NCBI GenBank assembly: GCA_900637135.1
Contig: LR134353.1
Span: 3,410,001-3,474,000, forward strand
Length of the DNA stretch: 64,000 bases
Direction: 5' to 3'
DNA from: Mycolicibacterium flavescens
GTDB taxonomy: Bacteria > Actinomycetota > Actinomycetes > Mycobacteriales > Mycobacteriaceae
Under the pieces are notes generated by a model, which saw only the letters and a list, made by a program, of their open reading frames with translations, was not told where the DNA came from and did not search any database. The position numbers and the translations under genes are program-made. Below, in pieces: positions 1 to 8,562 of this stretch (within the stretch, counting starts at the first letter, position 1; each line of letters starts with the position of its first letter).

Positions 1-527
1 TCGTTGGCGTGGGCGATCGGCACCACCCCGGCGGCCACGAACGCCGCGGAGCCCGACGACGACGCGCCCGCGGTGTGCTCGGGATTCCACGGATTGCGCA
101 CCGGGCCCAGCCGCGGATGCTCGGCCGACGCGCTGAATCCGAATTCGGACATCTGCGTCTTGCCGAGGGGAGCCAGTCCCGTGGCCAGAAACGAACGCGC
201 GAAGTCGCCGTGCGTGCGCTCCGGGTGCGGATCCCAGGCGTCGGTGCCGTTCATCGTCGGCATCGTGGCGACCGCGACGTTGTCCTTGAGAAACGACGGG
301 ACGCCGTTGAAGTAGCCGCCGTAAGGGCGTGCGGCAGCACCGGCGCGGGCCCGCTCGAACGCCCCGTACGCCAGTCCGTTGAGCGCCGGATTGACGGCCT
401 CGGTGCGGGCGATCGCGGCGTCGACGAGTTCGGCTCGCGACACCGCACCCGCCTGCAGCGCCTCCACCAGACCGACCGCATCGAGATCGCCGAGGGCGTC
501 GTCGCCGAAGGCGCTTATCCGAGTCAT
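1..527 (-). CDS. amiC: Amidase, AmiC-type (N-terminal part, runs off the window)
   Basis: About 175 residues of an amidase-signature hydrolase are present; the gene continues past base 1. Reading from the ATG at 527, residues resemble the N-terminal helices of the family, then the catalytic lysine region (VPSFLKDNVAV, about residue 82) and the Gly/Ser-rich amidase signature (GASSSGSAAFVAAG, about residue 155) that carries the cis-Ser and nucleophilic Ser. These enzymes hydrolyse amides to acid and ammonia in the cytoplasm; the substrate cannot be told. It lies downstream of tsf on the same strand after 130 bases, the position of amiC in M. tuberculosis. Confidence 0.85.
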   Translation of the reverse strand, partial: MTRISAFGDDALGDLDAVGLVEALQAGAVSRAELVDAAIARTEAVNPALNGLAYGAFERARAGAAARPYGGYFNGVPSFLKDNVAVATMPTMNGTDAWDPHPERTHGDFARSFLATGLAPLGKTQMSEFGFSASAEHPRLGPVRNPWNPEHTAGASSSGSAAFVAAGVVPIAHAN

Positions 528-657
528 GCCGACGACGGTACCAAGTCGTACCGCCGCGGCCCCAGAAATGCGCGAGCGCTCACCCTTGTACGGTTCCCGG
601 CGTCCGGGCCGTACGACGATGAGCGCTCGCGCCAGAGAGCGGTTCGCTAAAGAGTGG

Positions 658-1473
658 TCAGGCCTGGCCGACTTCGAAGCGAACGAAGCGGGTCACGGTC
701 ACACCGGCCTCGTCGAGCAGGGCCTTCACGGTCTTCTTGCTGTCGGACACCGACGGCTGGTCGAGCAGCACGACGTCCTTGTAGAAGCCGGTCACGCGGC
801 CCTCGACGATCTTGGGCAGGGCCTGCTCGGGCTTGCCCTCGTTGCGGGCGGTCTCCTCGGCGATGCGCCGCTCGTTGGCGGCGACGTCCTCGGGCACGTC
901 CTCCCGGGTGAGGTACTTGGCCTTGAGCGCGGCGATCTGCAGGGCGACCGCGTGGGCGGCCTGCTTGTTATCGCCTTGGTACTCGACCAGCACACCCACG
1001 GCCGGCGGCAGGTCCGCGGCACGCTTGTGCAGGTAGGTCTCCACGGTGCCGTCGAAGTAGGCGACGCGACGCAGCTCGAGCTTCTCGCCGATCTTGGCCG
1101 ACAGGTCCGCGATGACCTGCTCGACGGTGGTGTCACCCACCTTCGCAGCCTTGAGTGCGTCGATGTCGGTCGCCTTGGCGGCCGCCGCGGCGGCGACGAT
1201 TTGCTCGGCGACGGACTGGAACTCCGAGTTCTTGGCGACGAAGTCGGTTTCGGAGTTCAGCTCGATCAGTGCGCCGTCCTTGGCGGCCACCAGGCCTTCG
1301 GCGGTGGCGCGCTCCGCGCGCTTGCCGACGTCCTTGGCGCCCTTGATGCGCAGCAGCTCGACGGCCTTGTCGAAGTCGCCGCCGGCCTCGACGAGCGCGT
1401 TCTTGCTGTCGAGCATGCCGGCGCCGGTCAGCTCCCGCAGTCGCTTGACGTCGGCAGCGGTGTAGTTAGCCAT
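658..1473 (-). CDS. tsf: Elongation factor Ts
   Basis: A 271-residue EF-Ts, the nucleotide exchange factor that recycles EF-Tu-GDP in the cytoplasm. The N-terminal UBA-like module is clear ([20 protein letters not shown]), followed by the TDFVAKN motif that contacts EF-Tu near residue 80. The length is normal for actinobacteria. It follows rpsB after 12 bases, so the two are almost certainly co-transcribed, as in most bacteria. The ATG at 1473 is preceded by an AGAAGG ribosome binding site. Confidence 0.97.
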   Translation of the reverse strand: MANYTAADVKRLRELTGAGMLDSKNALVEAGGDFDKAVELLRIKGAKDVGKRAERATAEGLVAAKDGALIELNSETDFVAKNSEFQSVAEQIVAAAAAAKATDIDALKAAKVGDTTVEQVIADLSAKIGEKLELRRVAYFDGTVETYLHKRAADLPPAVGVLVEYQGDNKQAAHAVALQIAALKAKYLTREDVPEDVAANERRIAEETARNEGKPEQALPKIVEGRVTGFYKDVVLLDQPSVSDSKKTVKALLDEAGVTVTRFVRFEVGQA

Positions 1474-1485
1474 ATCAGCCTTCTC

Positions 1486-2349
1486 TTACGGATTCTGGGA
1501 GGGTTTCGGTTCGGTCTGGACGTCCGCCTCGGGGGTGCCGGGCGCGGCACCCGCGGCGGTGGGGCTTGCGGTGGCGGTCGCGCTCGCAAGCAGCTCCTGC
1601 TCCCACTCGGCGAGCGGCTCGGCAGCGTCGGCGTCCGGCTTGTCACCGTCGCGACCCACGCCCGCGCGGGCCTGCAGGCCCTCGGCGACCGCGGCGGCGA
1701 TCACCTTGGTCAGCAGCGCGGCCGAACGGATCGCGTCGTCGTTGCCCGGAATCGGGTAGTCGACGAGATCCGGGTCGCAGTTGGTGTCCAGGATCGCGAT
1801 GACCGGAATGTTCAGCTTGCGCGCCTCACCGACGGCGATGTGCTCCTTGTTGGTGTCGACGACCCACACGGCCGAGGGCAGCTTGGACATGTCCCGGATA
1901 CCACCGAGCGACCGTTCGAGCTTGTTCTTCTCGCGGGTCAGCATCAGGATTTCCTTCTTGGTGCGACCCTCGAACCCGCCGGTCTGCTCCATCGTCTCGA
2001 GTTCCTTGAGACGCTGCAGCCGCTTGTGCACGGTCTGGAAGTTGGTGAGCATGCCGCCCAGCCAGCGCTGATTCACATACGGCATGCCGACGCGGGTGGC
2101 CTCTTCGGCGATCGACTCCTGCGCCTGCTTCTTGGTGCCGACGAACATGATCGTCCCGCCGTGCGCGACCGTCTCCTTGACGAACTCGTACGCCTTGTCG
2201 ATGTAGGTCAGCGTCTGCTGCAGGTCGATGATGTAGATGCCGTTGCGGTCGGTGAAGATGAACCGCTTCATCTTGGGGTTCCAGCGGCGGGTCTGATGCC
2301 CGAAGTGGGTGCCGCTGTCGAGCAGCTGCTTCATGGTTACAACAGCCAT
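1486..2349 (-). CDS. rpsB: 30S ribosomal protein S2
   Basis: A 287-residue S2 protein. It begins [20 protein letters not shown] and has the S2 signatures [12 protein letters not shown] and [20 protein letters not shown]. It binds the head of the 30S subunit and is needed for S1 association in species that have S1. The last 50 or so residues are an Ala/Thr/Pro-rich tail of the kind seen in mycobacterial S2. It is first in a two-gene unit with tsf. A palindromic stem-loop lies 69-104 bases upstream of the start. Confidence 0.98.
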   Translation of the reverse strand: MAVVTMKQLLDSGTHFGHQTRRWNPKMKRFIFTDRNGIYIIDLQQTLTYIDKAYEFVKETVAHGGTIMFVGTKKQAQESIAEEATRVGMPYVNQRWLGGMLTNFQTVHKRLQRLKELETMEQTGGFEGRTKKEILMLTREKNKLERSLGGIRDMSKLPSAVWVVDTNKEHIAVGEARKLNIPVIAILDTNCDPDLVDYPIPGNDDAIRSAALLTKVIAAAVAEGLQARAGVGRDGDKPDADAAEPLAEWEQELLASATATASPTAAGAAPGTPEADVQTEPKPSQNP

Positions 2350-2417
2350 GAGTCCATGGTCCTTTTCGTCGGTTGATGCCGGCGCCGGGTGACGCCGAGC
2401 CCTGGTGACTGCTCGGA

Positions 2418-2453
2418 ATGCCAGAACCCGTCTAAAGACGGGACCGACGGCAT
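2418..2453 (-). promoter_or_regulatory. Candidate stem-loop in the rpsB leader
   Basis: A perfect 16-bp palindrome (CCCGTCTAAAGACGGG on the plus strand, 2427-2442) is flanked by a second matching pair, ATGCC at 2418-2422 and GGCAT at 2449-2453. Together they can form a two-part hairpin in the transcript 69-104 bases before the rpsB start. Ribosomal protein leaders often carry autoregulatory RNA structures. That this one binds S2 or terminates transcription is inference only. Confidence 0.45.
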
Positions 2454-2631
2454 CCGGGGGAACGACCTAGTGGAACGGGTCGCGGGTGCAGACACGCGAA
2501 GTCAGCCCGCGCAAGCGAGCTGCGGTTAGCAGTTTACACCCTGCACAGGGGTGCTTTTTCCACGCCGAGCCCGCTGTCCACAGATGCGGGTCCCCCTCTG
2601 GCGCCAGTCGGGCAGCCCCCGCTGAGCTGGG

Positions 2632-3585
2632 GTGATGCGATTGATCACGCTGGCTTGCATCGCGCTGGTGTCCGGGCTGGTCTGGGCGGGACCCGTCGCG
2701 GCCGAAGGCGCCCGGTTGGCCTGGCCGCTGCGGCCGCGCCCAGAGGTGACCAGGGCTTTCGACGCGGCCGAGCCGAACTGGGCGCCCGGGCATCGCGGTG
2801 TCGACCTGGCGGGCGCACCCGGCCAACGTGTGCTCGCGGCGGCCGACGGCACCGTGGTCTTCGCGGGTGAGCTGGCGGGGCGGCCGGTCGTCTCGATCAC
2901 CCACCCCGGCGGTCTGCGGACCAGCTATGAACCGGTCCGGGCGACGGTCGTGCGGGGACAACGCATCGACGCGCAGGCGGTGATCGGCGTGCTGGAAGCC
3001 GGACATCCCGGCTGCACACGCTCGGCCTGCCTGCACTGGGGCGCGATGTGGGGTCCGGCGTCGCGCGCCGACTACGTCGACCCGCTCGCCCTCGTGGTCA
3101 CCACCCCGATCCGCCTCAAACCCGCGAGCGTGCGTGTCGGCACACGACACGCCGCCACTTTTCGTCGGTCTGCGCACGCTCGGCCCCGCACGAGCGTGCG
3201 CCTCACGTCGAACCGTGAGCACCGATGCTCATCGCAACCGGTCTATGCGTTTCGGGTTGACCGCCGGCCTGACGCGCACCGGCGAGCAGATGTGGGCGTT
3301 CGCCTGCGCGGTCGAGGGTTCGTCTTCGACGACCTGCCCGGGCGGCCGTCGGCGATGCCGGATATCGCCGAGGTGATCAAGCTGCTGCGCCGAGCATGTC
3401 GAGGAACTCCAGCATCGCGGATACCACGGCGTCGGGCCGGTCCCGCTGCACCCAATGTGTCGCGCCCGCAACCACTTCGAGGCGCGCCGCCGGGATCAGT
3501 TCGGCCGCTGCCCGCGCCGCCGCGACCGGCACACTGCTGTCCTTGTCTCCGTGAACGATCAGCGCGGGGCGGGGGAACGTCGTGA
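2632..3585 (+). CDS. Secreted M23/LytM-like peptidase with read-through C-terminal extension
   Basis: An N-terminal signal peptide (about residues 1-25, ending GPVAAEG) is followed by a LytM-like domain with the Zn-binding HRGVD motif near residue 63 and a second metal motif CLHWG near residue 138. In active LytM enzymes that second motif is usually HxH, so the first His is replaced here by Cys. The recognisable domain ends at PIRLKP (base 3122). From there the frame runs on for about 150 residues through a palindromic repeat and then antisense to the 3' end of the next gene, suggesting loss of the original stop. The position between rpsB and xerC matches Rv2891. A GTG (2632) and an ATG (2635) are both possible starts. 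Confidence 0.75.
   Translation: MMRLITLACIALVSGLVWAGPVAAEGARLAWPLRPRPEVTRAFDAAEPNWAPGHRGVDLAGAPGQRVLAAADGTVVFAGELAGRPVVSITHPGGLRTSYEPVRATVVRGQRIDAQAVIGVLEAGHPGCTRSACLHWGAMWGPASRADYVDPLALVVTTPIRLKPASVRVGTRHAATFRRSAHARPRTSVRLTSNREHRCSSQPVYAFRVDRRPDAHRRADVGVRLRGRGFVFDDLPGRPSAMPDIAEVIKLLRRACRGTPASRIPRRRAGPAAPNVSRPQPLRGAPPGSVRPLPAPPRPAHCCPCLRERSARGGGTS
3122..3200. repeat. Palindromic repeat at the 3' end of the peptidase gene
   Basis: The block begins CCCGCGAGCGTGCGTGTCGG and has nested inverted repeats: CGAGCGTGCG (3125-3134) against CGCACGCTCG (3173-3182), and GTGTCG (3134-3139) against CGACAC (3145-3150). CGAGCGTGCG recurs at 3191-3200. Its left arm resembles both arms of the element at 61526-61659, so this is probably a dispersed mycobacterial repeat. 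It starts immediately after the last conserved codon of the peptidase. Confidence 0.6.
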
Positions 3586-4264
3586 GCCGGTCGCGGTAGT
3601 CGGTGGCGAGACAATTCCACCGGACCTGATCGCGTTGCCACTGACCGAACGCCTCGAATGCGTGATCCGCTCGGGCCGCCGACAGAATCTCGTCGACCAG
3701 TTCCGGAGTTCGCGCCGCGGGGTCGCCGATCAACGCCGGCAGGACCCACGCCATGGCACGCCTGCTTCGCCCCGACCACCGGCTCACCGTTTTCAGCAGG
3801 CCGGTGCGCACCATGGCCCAGGTCAGCGCCTGCCGGAGACCGGACAGCGGCCCTCCAGACAGCCGGGGCATGAACCCGTAGCTGGCCAACAGCATTGCCC
3901 CCGTGACCTTTTCGGGGCGCTCCAACACGTGCCCGATCGTCATCCCACCACCGAGCGACAAACCGCCGACCGCATAGCCGTCCAGGGCAAGCGCGTCGAC
4001 GAACTCGCCGACGTAGCCGACCAACCGATCCTGGGTCGAGGGCCACGGCGCCGGCGGACTGTCGCCGTAGCCCGGATGATCGGGCGCGAGCACGCGGTAA
4101 CCGCCGGCCGCGAGCCTCGGCGCGACACCACTCCAGGACAGCGACGCGCTGTCCACTCCGCCGCCGTGCAACAGCACCACCGTCGGCGCCGCGTCGACGC
4201 GCTCGGGTGCCCACTCGAGGTAGCTGACCGGCCCCCACGACAGCTCGAACGTCGACCTGACCAC
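3377..4264 (-). CDS. Alpha/beta hydrolase
   Basis: A 295-residue alpha/beta-hydrolase fold protein. It has the oxyanion-region motif LLHGGGVDSASLSWSGVAPR, the DHPGYGDS turn, the nucleophile elbow GLSLGG, a late acidic residue in HGDKDSSVPV and the catalytic His in GATHWVQRDRP. A complete Ser-Asp-His triad is therefore present; the substrate is unknown. I chose the GTG at 4264 because AGGAGG lies just upstream, rather than an ATG 15 codons earlier. Its 3' end overlaps the read-through tail of the M23 gene on the other strand. Confidence 0.85.
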   Translation of the reverse strand: MVRSTFELSWGPVSYLEWAPERVDAAPTVVLLHGGGVDSASLSWSGVAPRLAAGGYRVLAPDHPGYGDSPPAPWPSTQDRLVGYVGEFVDALALDGYAVGGLSLGGGMTIGHVLERPEKVTGAMLLASYGFMPRLSGGPLSGLRQALTWAMVRTGLLKTVSRWSGRSRRAMAWVLPALIGDPAARTPELVDEILSAARADHAFEAFGQWQRDQVRWNCLATDYRDRLTTFPRPALIVHGDKDSSVPVAAARAAAELIPAARLEVVAGATHWVQRDRPDAVVSAMLEFLDMLGAAA

Positions 4265-4333
4265 GTTCCTCCTTTGCGATTTCGGTGCTCGCGGGTGCGC
4301 ACAGCGCAACCGGCTACACCGAAATCACCGTAG

Positions 4334-5266
4334 TCAAGCGCGGGGGTGGGCCTGGTCGTGGACAGCGCGCAGCCGTGCGACCGTGACATGGGTGTAGAGC
4401 TGCGTGGTGGCCAGGCTGGTATGGCCGAGCAGCTCCTGCACGATGCGCAAGTCGGCGCCGCCTTCCAGCAGATGCGTTGCGGCGCTGTGCCGTAACCCGT
4501 GCGGTCCGATGTCGGGTGCGCCGTCTACCGCCGCGACGGTCTGGTGCACGACGGTGCGCGCCTGGCGCGGATCGAGCCGACGACCACGCGCCCCCAGCAG
4601 CAGCGCCGGGCCGGAGTCCGCGGTCGCCAACGCCGGCCTGCCGCCATCGAGCCACGCCGTCAACGCCTCCTGCGCGGGCGCACCAAACGGCACCGTCCGT
4701 TGTTTGTTGCCCTTGCCGAGGACCCGCAGCAACCGCCGCGGCATGTCGACGTCGTCGATGTCGAGCCCGCACAGCTCGCTGACGCGGATTCCGGTGGCGT
4801 ACAACAACTCCACGATCAATCGGTCGCGCAGCGCCATCGGATCGCCCTGTTCGGCACCCGATTTCGCGGCCGCCATGGCGTCGAGCGCCTGGTCCTCACG
4901 TAACACCGCGGGCAGTTCACGCCGGGCCTTCGGTACCTGCAGCCGGGCCGCGGGATCGGTGTCGATCAGGCCGCGCCGCACCGCCCACGCGGCGAACATC
5001 TTGACGGCCGACGTGCGCCGGGCCAGCGTCGTGCGGGCGGCGCCGGCGGCGGCTTGCGCGGCCAGCCACGATCGCAACACCGGCAGACTCAGCGCGTTCA
5101 GGCCGACGGTGTGTCCGCGCTCGGCCATGAACCCGAACAGCGACCGAAGGTCACCGAGATACGCGCGACGGGTGTGCTCGGACCGGCCTCGCTCCAGCGC
5201 GAGGTACTCGTCGAACTCCTCGAGGACGCCTTCCACGACACCAACCGTCGCAGAGTCCCCCGGCAA
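4334..5266 (-). CDS. xerC: Tyrosine recombinase XerC
   Basis: A 310-residue site-specific recombinase that, with XerD and FtsK, resolves chromosome dimers at dif. The N-terminal core-binding SAM-like domain (about 15-100) is followed by the catalytic domain with the Arg of [10 protein letters not shown] (about 159), the HxxR box [15 protein letters not shown] (about 257) and the nucleophilic Tyr in TTQLYTHV (about 291). It lies 3 bases after the lactate-monooxygenase-like gene, within the conserved backbone order. Confidence 0.95.
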   Translation of the reverse strand: MPGDSATVGVVEGVLEEFDEYLALERGRSEHTRRAYLGDLRSLFGFMAERGHTVGLNALSLPVLRSWLAAQAAAGAARTTLARRTSAVKMFAAWAVRRGLIDTDPAARLQVPKARRELPAVLREDQALDAMAAAKSGAEQGDPMALRDRLIVELLYATGIRVSELCGLDIDDVDMPRRLLRVLGKGNKQRTVPFGAPAQEALTAWLDGGRPALATADSGPALLLGARGRRLDPRQARTVVHQTVAAVDGAPDIGPHGLRHSAATHLLEGGADLRIVQELLGHTSLATTQLYTHVTVARLRAVHDQAHPRA

Positions 5267-5269
5267 CGC

Positions 5270-6430
5270 TCAGGTGACGCGCCGCAGCGTGTCCGGAGTG
5301 AGATCGGCGAGGGTGGGATAACCGTCGACGGCCATCGTCAGATCGGCCTCGGCAAGCAGCGATCGCAGCACGTGCACGACGCCGTCCTCGCCGCCGAGCG
5401 CCAGTCCGTACGCATAGGGCCGTCCGATCCCGACCGCAGTGGCGCCCAGCGCGAGCGCTTTGACGATGTCGGCGCCGCTGCGGATGCCCGAGTCGAACAG
5501 CACCGGCAGCCCGTCGGCCGCCTCCACGACCCCGGGTAGGCAGTCGATGGCCGCCAGCCCGCCGTTGGCCTGGCGTCCGCCGTGGTTGGAGCAGTAGATC
5601 GCGTCGACGCCGCCGTCCCTGGCGCGCCGCGCGTCGTCGGGATGACAGATGCCCTTGACGATGAGCGGTAGGTCGGTCAGCGAACGCAGCCACGGCAGGT
5701 CGTCCCACGTCAGCGGGTTGCCGAAGAGACCCACCCAGTGCATGACGGTGGCCTGCGGGTTTTCCTCGGGCGGCTGCGGCAGTGCGGCGCGGAACACCGG
5801 GTCGCTGGTGTAGTTGGCCAGGCAGCTGCCGCGCAGCTGCGGGAAGTTCGACGTCGACAGGTCCCGTGGCCGCCATCCCGGCACCCAGGTGTCCAGGGTG
5901 ACGATGATCCCCTTGTATCCGGCGGCCTCGGCGCGGTGGACGAGGCTGGCGGCCAACTCCCGGTCGGTCGGCGTGTACAGCTGGAAAAAGCCTGGCGTTT
6001 CGCCGAATTCAGCGGCGATGTCCTCGAGCGGGTCTTCGGTGAGGGTCGACACGACCATCGGCACACCGGTGCGCGCTGCGGCGCGGGCCGTGACGAGGTC
6101 ACCGTGCCCGTCCTGCGCGCAGATGCCGATTACGCCGATCGGCGCCATGAACACCGGCGAGGGCAATGTCATGCCGAACAGGTCGACCGAGAGGTCGCGT
6201 TCGCGCGTGGCGCGGAACATCCGCGGCATCAGACCCCAGTTGTCGAACGCGGTGCGGTTGAGCCGCTGGGTCCGCTCATCCCCCGCGCCGCCGGCGACGT
6301 AGGAGTACACCGACGGCGGCATGGCCGCTTCCGCCTTGGCCTCCCACTGCGCGAACGTCATCGGCAGCTTCGGCACGATGCCGGAGAGGCCTTGCAGGTA
6401 GATCTCGAACTGGTAGTTACCGAACGTCAT
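5270..6430 (-). CDS. FMN-dependent alpha-hydroxy-acid oxidase, lactate 2-monooxygenase-like
   Basis: A 386-residue member of the FMN-dependent alpha-hydroxy-acid dehydrogenase family. It resembles the M. smegmatis lactate 2-monooxygenase as I recall it: [17 protein letters not shown] near the N-terminus, the FMN-binding [11 protein letters not shown] segment, [14 protein letters not shown], and the active-site signature [11 protein letters not shown] with the catalytic His and Arg. Such enzymes oxidise L-lactate or a related 2-hydroxy acid. It sits between xerC and the siderophore-interacting gene, where M. tuberculosis has no such gene as far as I recall. Oxidase versus monooxygenase activity cannot be decided from sequence. 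Confidence 0.85.
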   Translation of the reverse strand: MTFGNYQFEIYLQGLSGIVPKLPMTFAQWEAKAEAAMPPSVYSYVAGGAGDERTQRLNRTAFDNWGLMPRMFRATRERDLSVDLFGMTLPSPVFMAPIGVIGICAQDGHGDLVTARAAARTGVPMVVSTLTEDPLEDIAAEFGETPGFFQLYTPTDRELAASLVHRAEAAGYKGIIVTLDTWVPGWRPRDLSTSNFPQLRGSCLANYTSDPVFRAALPQPPEENPQATVMHWVGLFGNPLTWDDLPWLRSLTDLPLIVKGICHPDDARRARDGGVDAIYCSNHGGRQANGGLAAIDCLPGVVEAADGLPVLFDSGIRSGADIVKALALGATAVGIGRPYAYGLALGGEDGVVHVLRSLLAEADLTMAVDGYPTLADLTPDTLRRVT

Positions 6431-6454
6431 GCGGCAAGCGTGCCAGGCCGCCGG

Positions 6455-7303
6455 TCAGGTAGCGGATTCGGCCTTGGCGAGCTCGGCCTTCCATTGACGG
6501 AAGGTCTCCTCGGTGCGGCCGCGACGCCAGTATCCGGAGATCGACGACGCCCATTTGGCCTCCACGCCGCGCTCCTTGCGGATGTAGGGCCGCAGGTTGT
6601 GCATGACGGCCTGGGCCTCGCCGTGGATGAACACCTGCACCTGTCCCGGCAGCCACGAGGTCTCCTTGACCGCGGCGATCAGCGGAGCGTGGTCACCGGC
6701 CTGATCCTCGGGCACCAGGTCGGCACGCCCGCCCCGATAGATCCACCGCACGTCCACACCGTCGGGCTTCTTCAACGGAACCTCGTCATCGGGCCCGGCG
6801 ACCTCGATGAAGACTCGCCCGATCGCGTTGTCCGGCATAGCTTCCAGCGCGGCGCTGATCGCGGGCACCGCCGCTTCGTCACCCGCCAACAAATGCCAGT
6901 CCGCCGCGGGATCGGGCGCATAGGCGCCGCTGGGACCCATCAGGTAGGCCGGCTGGCCGGGGGTCGCGGCGGCCGCCCAGGGCCCGGCGACGCCGTGGTC
7001 ACCGTGCACCACGAAGTCGATGCAGATCTCGCGGCGCTCGGGATCGACGCTGCGCACGGTGTAGGTGCGCACGGCGGGCCGCCGCTCCGGCGGCAGCGAC
7101 GAGAACGAGTCGAGTGTCAGCGGCTGCGGCAACTGGGCGACATCGATGCCGGGATCGACGATCACGATCTTGACGTAGGCATCGGTGAACTCGTTCGGGG
7201 TGAACGTGTCGAATCCCGATCCGCCGAGGACCAGCCGGATCATGTGCGGTGTCAATTGCTCGGTACGCACCACTTCGAAGGTGTGTATCGGTCGCGCTGC
7301 CAC
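6455..7303 (-). CDS. viuB: Siderophore-interacting FAD protein (ViuB-like)
   Basis: A 282-residue ViuB-type ferric-siderophore reductase. The N-terminal FAD-binding barrel has the RTYTVRSVDPERREICIDFV segment, and the C-terminal SIP Rossmann-like domain has LLAGDEAAVPAISAALEAMP. It probably releases iron from imported siderophores in the cytoplasm. The start is the GTG at 7303 because GGAGGG sits 7 bases before it; a GTG 13 codons upstream lacks this. No iron-box-like site is visible in the 131 bases before it. It is in the same backbone position as viuB of M. tuberculosis. Confidence 0.88.
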   Translation of the reverse strand: MAARPIHTFEVVRTEQLTPHMIRLVLGGSGFDTFTPNEFTDAYVKIVIVDPGIDVAQLPQPLTLDSFSSLPPERRPAVRTYTVRSVDPERREICIDFVVHGDHGVAGPWAAAATPGQPAYLMGPSGAYAPDPAADWHLLAGDEAAVPAISAALEAMPDNAIGRVFIEVAGPDDEVPLKKPDGVDVRWIYRGGRADLVPEDQAGDHAPLIAAVKETSWLPGQVQVFIHGEAQAVMHNLRPYIRKERGVEAKWASSISGYWRRGRTEETFRQWKAELAKAESAT

Positions 7304-7434
7304 GAAGAATCCCTCCAAAACTCGGCCGACCTGGTCGACCACACTGGTTCCGAGCCGGCCTCACCGACTATACGAGCGGAGGCTGTCGGTCAGGGTTCTA
7401 CCTCGTACGACCAGCGGCCTTGCCGACAACCGGG

Positions 7435-8562
7435 TCACCCCGCCGCCAGCTTCCACCTCCCGTCCCGGCCGACCACCAGGCCGGACAACTCCAGGTTGAC
7501 CAGTGGACCCAGCACCTGACGCGCCGGCAGACCGGAGGCCACCGCGACCTCCTCGGCGGTGCGGCCACCCCGGCGCGGAAGCGCGTCGTAAACGCGCTTC
7601 TCGATGTCGCCGAGCTCGTCGAGCGGTGAGGCCGGACGTTGCTCCTCGGGAGCCAGTTCACCCATCCTGCCAACCAGTTCGACGACGTCCGCCGCGCGCG
7701 TGACGATCTGCGCTCCTCCGCTCCGTAGCAGCGCATGGCACCCGACCGACGCCGACGACGTCACGGGCCCCGGCACCGCACACACGGAGCGACCGAGCAT
7801 CCGTGCCCAAGCCGCGGTGTTGGCCGCACCGCTTCGCGCGCCCGCCTCGACCACGACGGTCGCCCCGGACAGCGCCGCCACCAACCGATTACGGGTCAAG
7901 AACCGGTGGCGCGCGGGTCGCACGCCGGGCGGATATTCGCTGAGAAGCAACCCGTGTTCGGCGATGCGCTGCAGCAGCGCGGAATGCCCGGCCGGATACG
8001 GGACGTCGACGCCACCGGCGAGCACCGCGACGGTCACCCCTTCCACAGCGAGCGTCGCGCGGTGGGCTGCACCGTCGATACCGAACGCACCACCGGACAC
8101 CACCGCGACGTCGCGCTCCGCCAGCCCGGTCGCGATGTCGCCAGCGACGAATTCGCCGTACGTCGTCGCGGCCCTGGTCCCGACGACTGCGGCGGATCGG
8201 AAGGCGACCTCGTCGAGTGCCGCGGGCCCGATCGCCCACAGCACCATCGGCGCATGCGCCTGCGGCCGCAACCGGTCCGGAGCGCCTCCGAACCCTGCGA
8301 ACGACAGTAGCGGCCACTCGTCGTCGTCGCTGGTGATCAGCCGACCGCCGCGGCCCGCCAACACCGCCAAATCATCAGCAGCACAGTCGATGTCACGACG
8401 CGCCTCGGCGTGCCGGTTGACTTCTTCGCCTGCCGAGCCGCGCCGCACCCGCTCCGCGGCTTCCACCGCACCCACCCGCGCCACCAGCGCTGCAAGTGCG
8501 GGACAGGGAGGTTCGACGACCCGCGACAGATACGCCCAGGCTTCGGTGGTTTCGTCGGTCAC
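7435..8562 (-). CDS. dprA: DNA-processing protein DprA
   Basis: A 375-residue DprA/Smf protein. The Rossmann-like core carries VVGTRAATTYGEFVAGDIA, the SGGAFGIDGAAHRATL loop and the GATVVVEAGARSGAANTAAWA segment. A winged-helix tail (about 305-375) ends the protein. DprA loads RecA on single-stranded DNA in transformable bacteria; its role in mycobacteria is uncertain. The GTG at 8562, with GGAGGT upstream, overlaps the comM stop by 4 bases, so translation is probably coupled. Confidence 0.92.
   Translation of the reverse strand: MTDETTEAWAYLSRVVEPPCPALAALVARVGAVEAAERVRRGSAGEEVNRHAEARRDIDCAADDLAVLAGRGGRLITSDDDEWPLLSFAGFGGAPDRLRPQAHAPMVLWAIGPAALDEVAFRSAAVVGTRAATTYGEFVAGDIATGLAERDVAVVSGGAFGIDGAAHRATLAVEGVTVAVLAGGVDVPYPAGHSALLQRIAEHGLLLSEYPPGVRPARHRFLTRNRLVAALSGATVVVEAGARSGAANTAAWARMLGRSVCAVPGPVTSSASVGCHALLRSGGAQIVTRAADVVELVGRMGELAPEEQRPASPLDELGDIEKRVYDALPRRGGRTAEEVAVASGLPARQVLGPLVNLELSGLVVGRDGRWKLAAG

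Noticed and set aside
379..2376. A 665-codon open frame on the plus strand across tsf and rpsB
   Set aside because: It is antisense to two certain genes. High GC keeps stops rare in the shadow frames, and the translation has no family resemblance.
7304..7434. An IdeR box upstream of viuB
   Set aside because: The region contains no sequence close to TTAGGTTAGGCTAACCTAA, so iron control of viuB is not supported here.
5738..7519. A 593-codon plus-strand frame opposite the lactate-monooxygenase-like and viuB genes
   Set aside because: Shadow of two recognisable genes on the other strand; the composition is Arg/Gly/Asp-rich and without domains.
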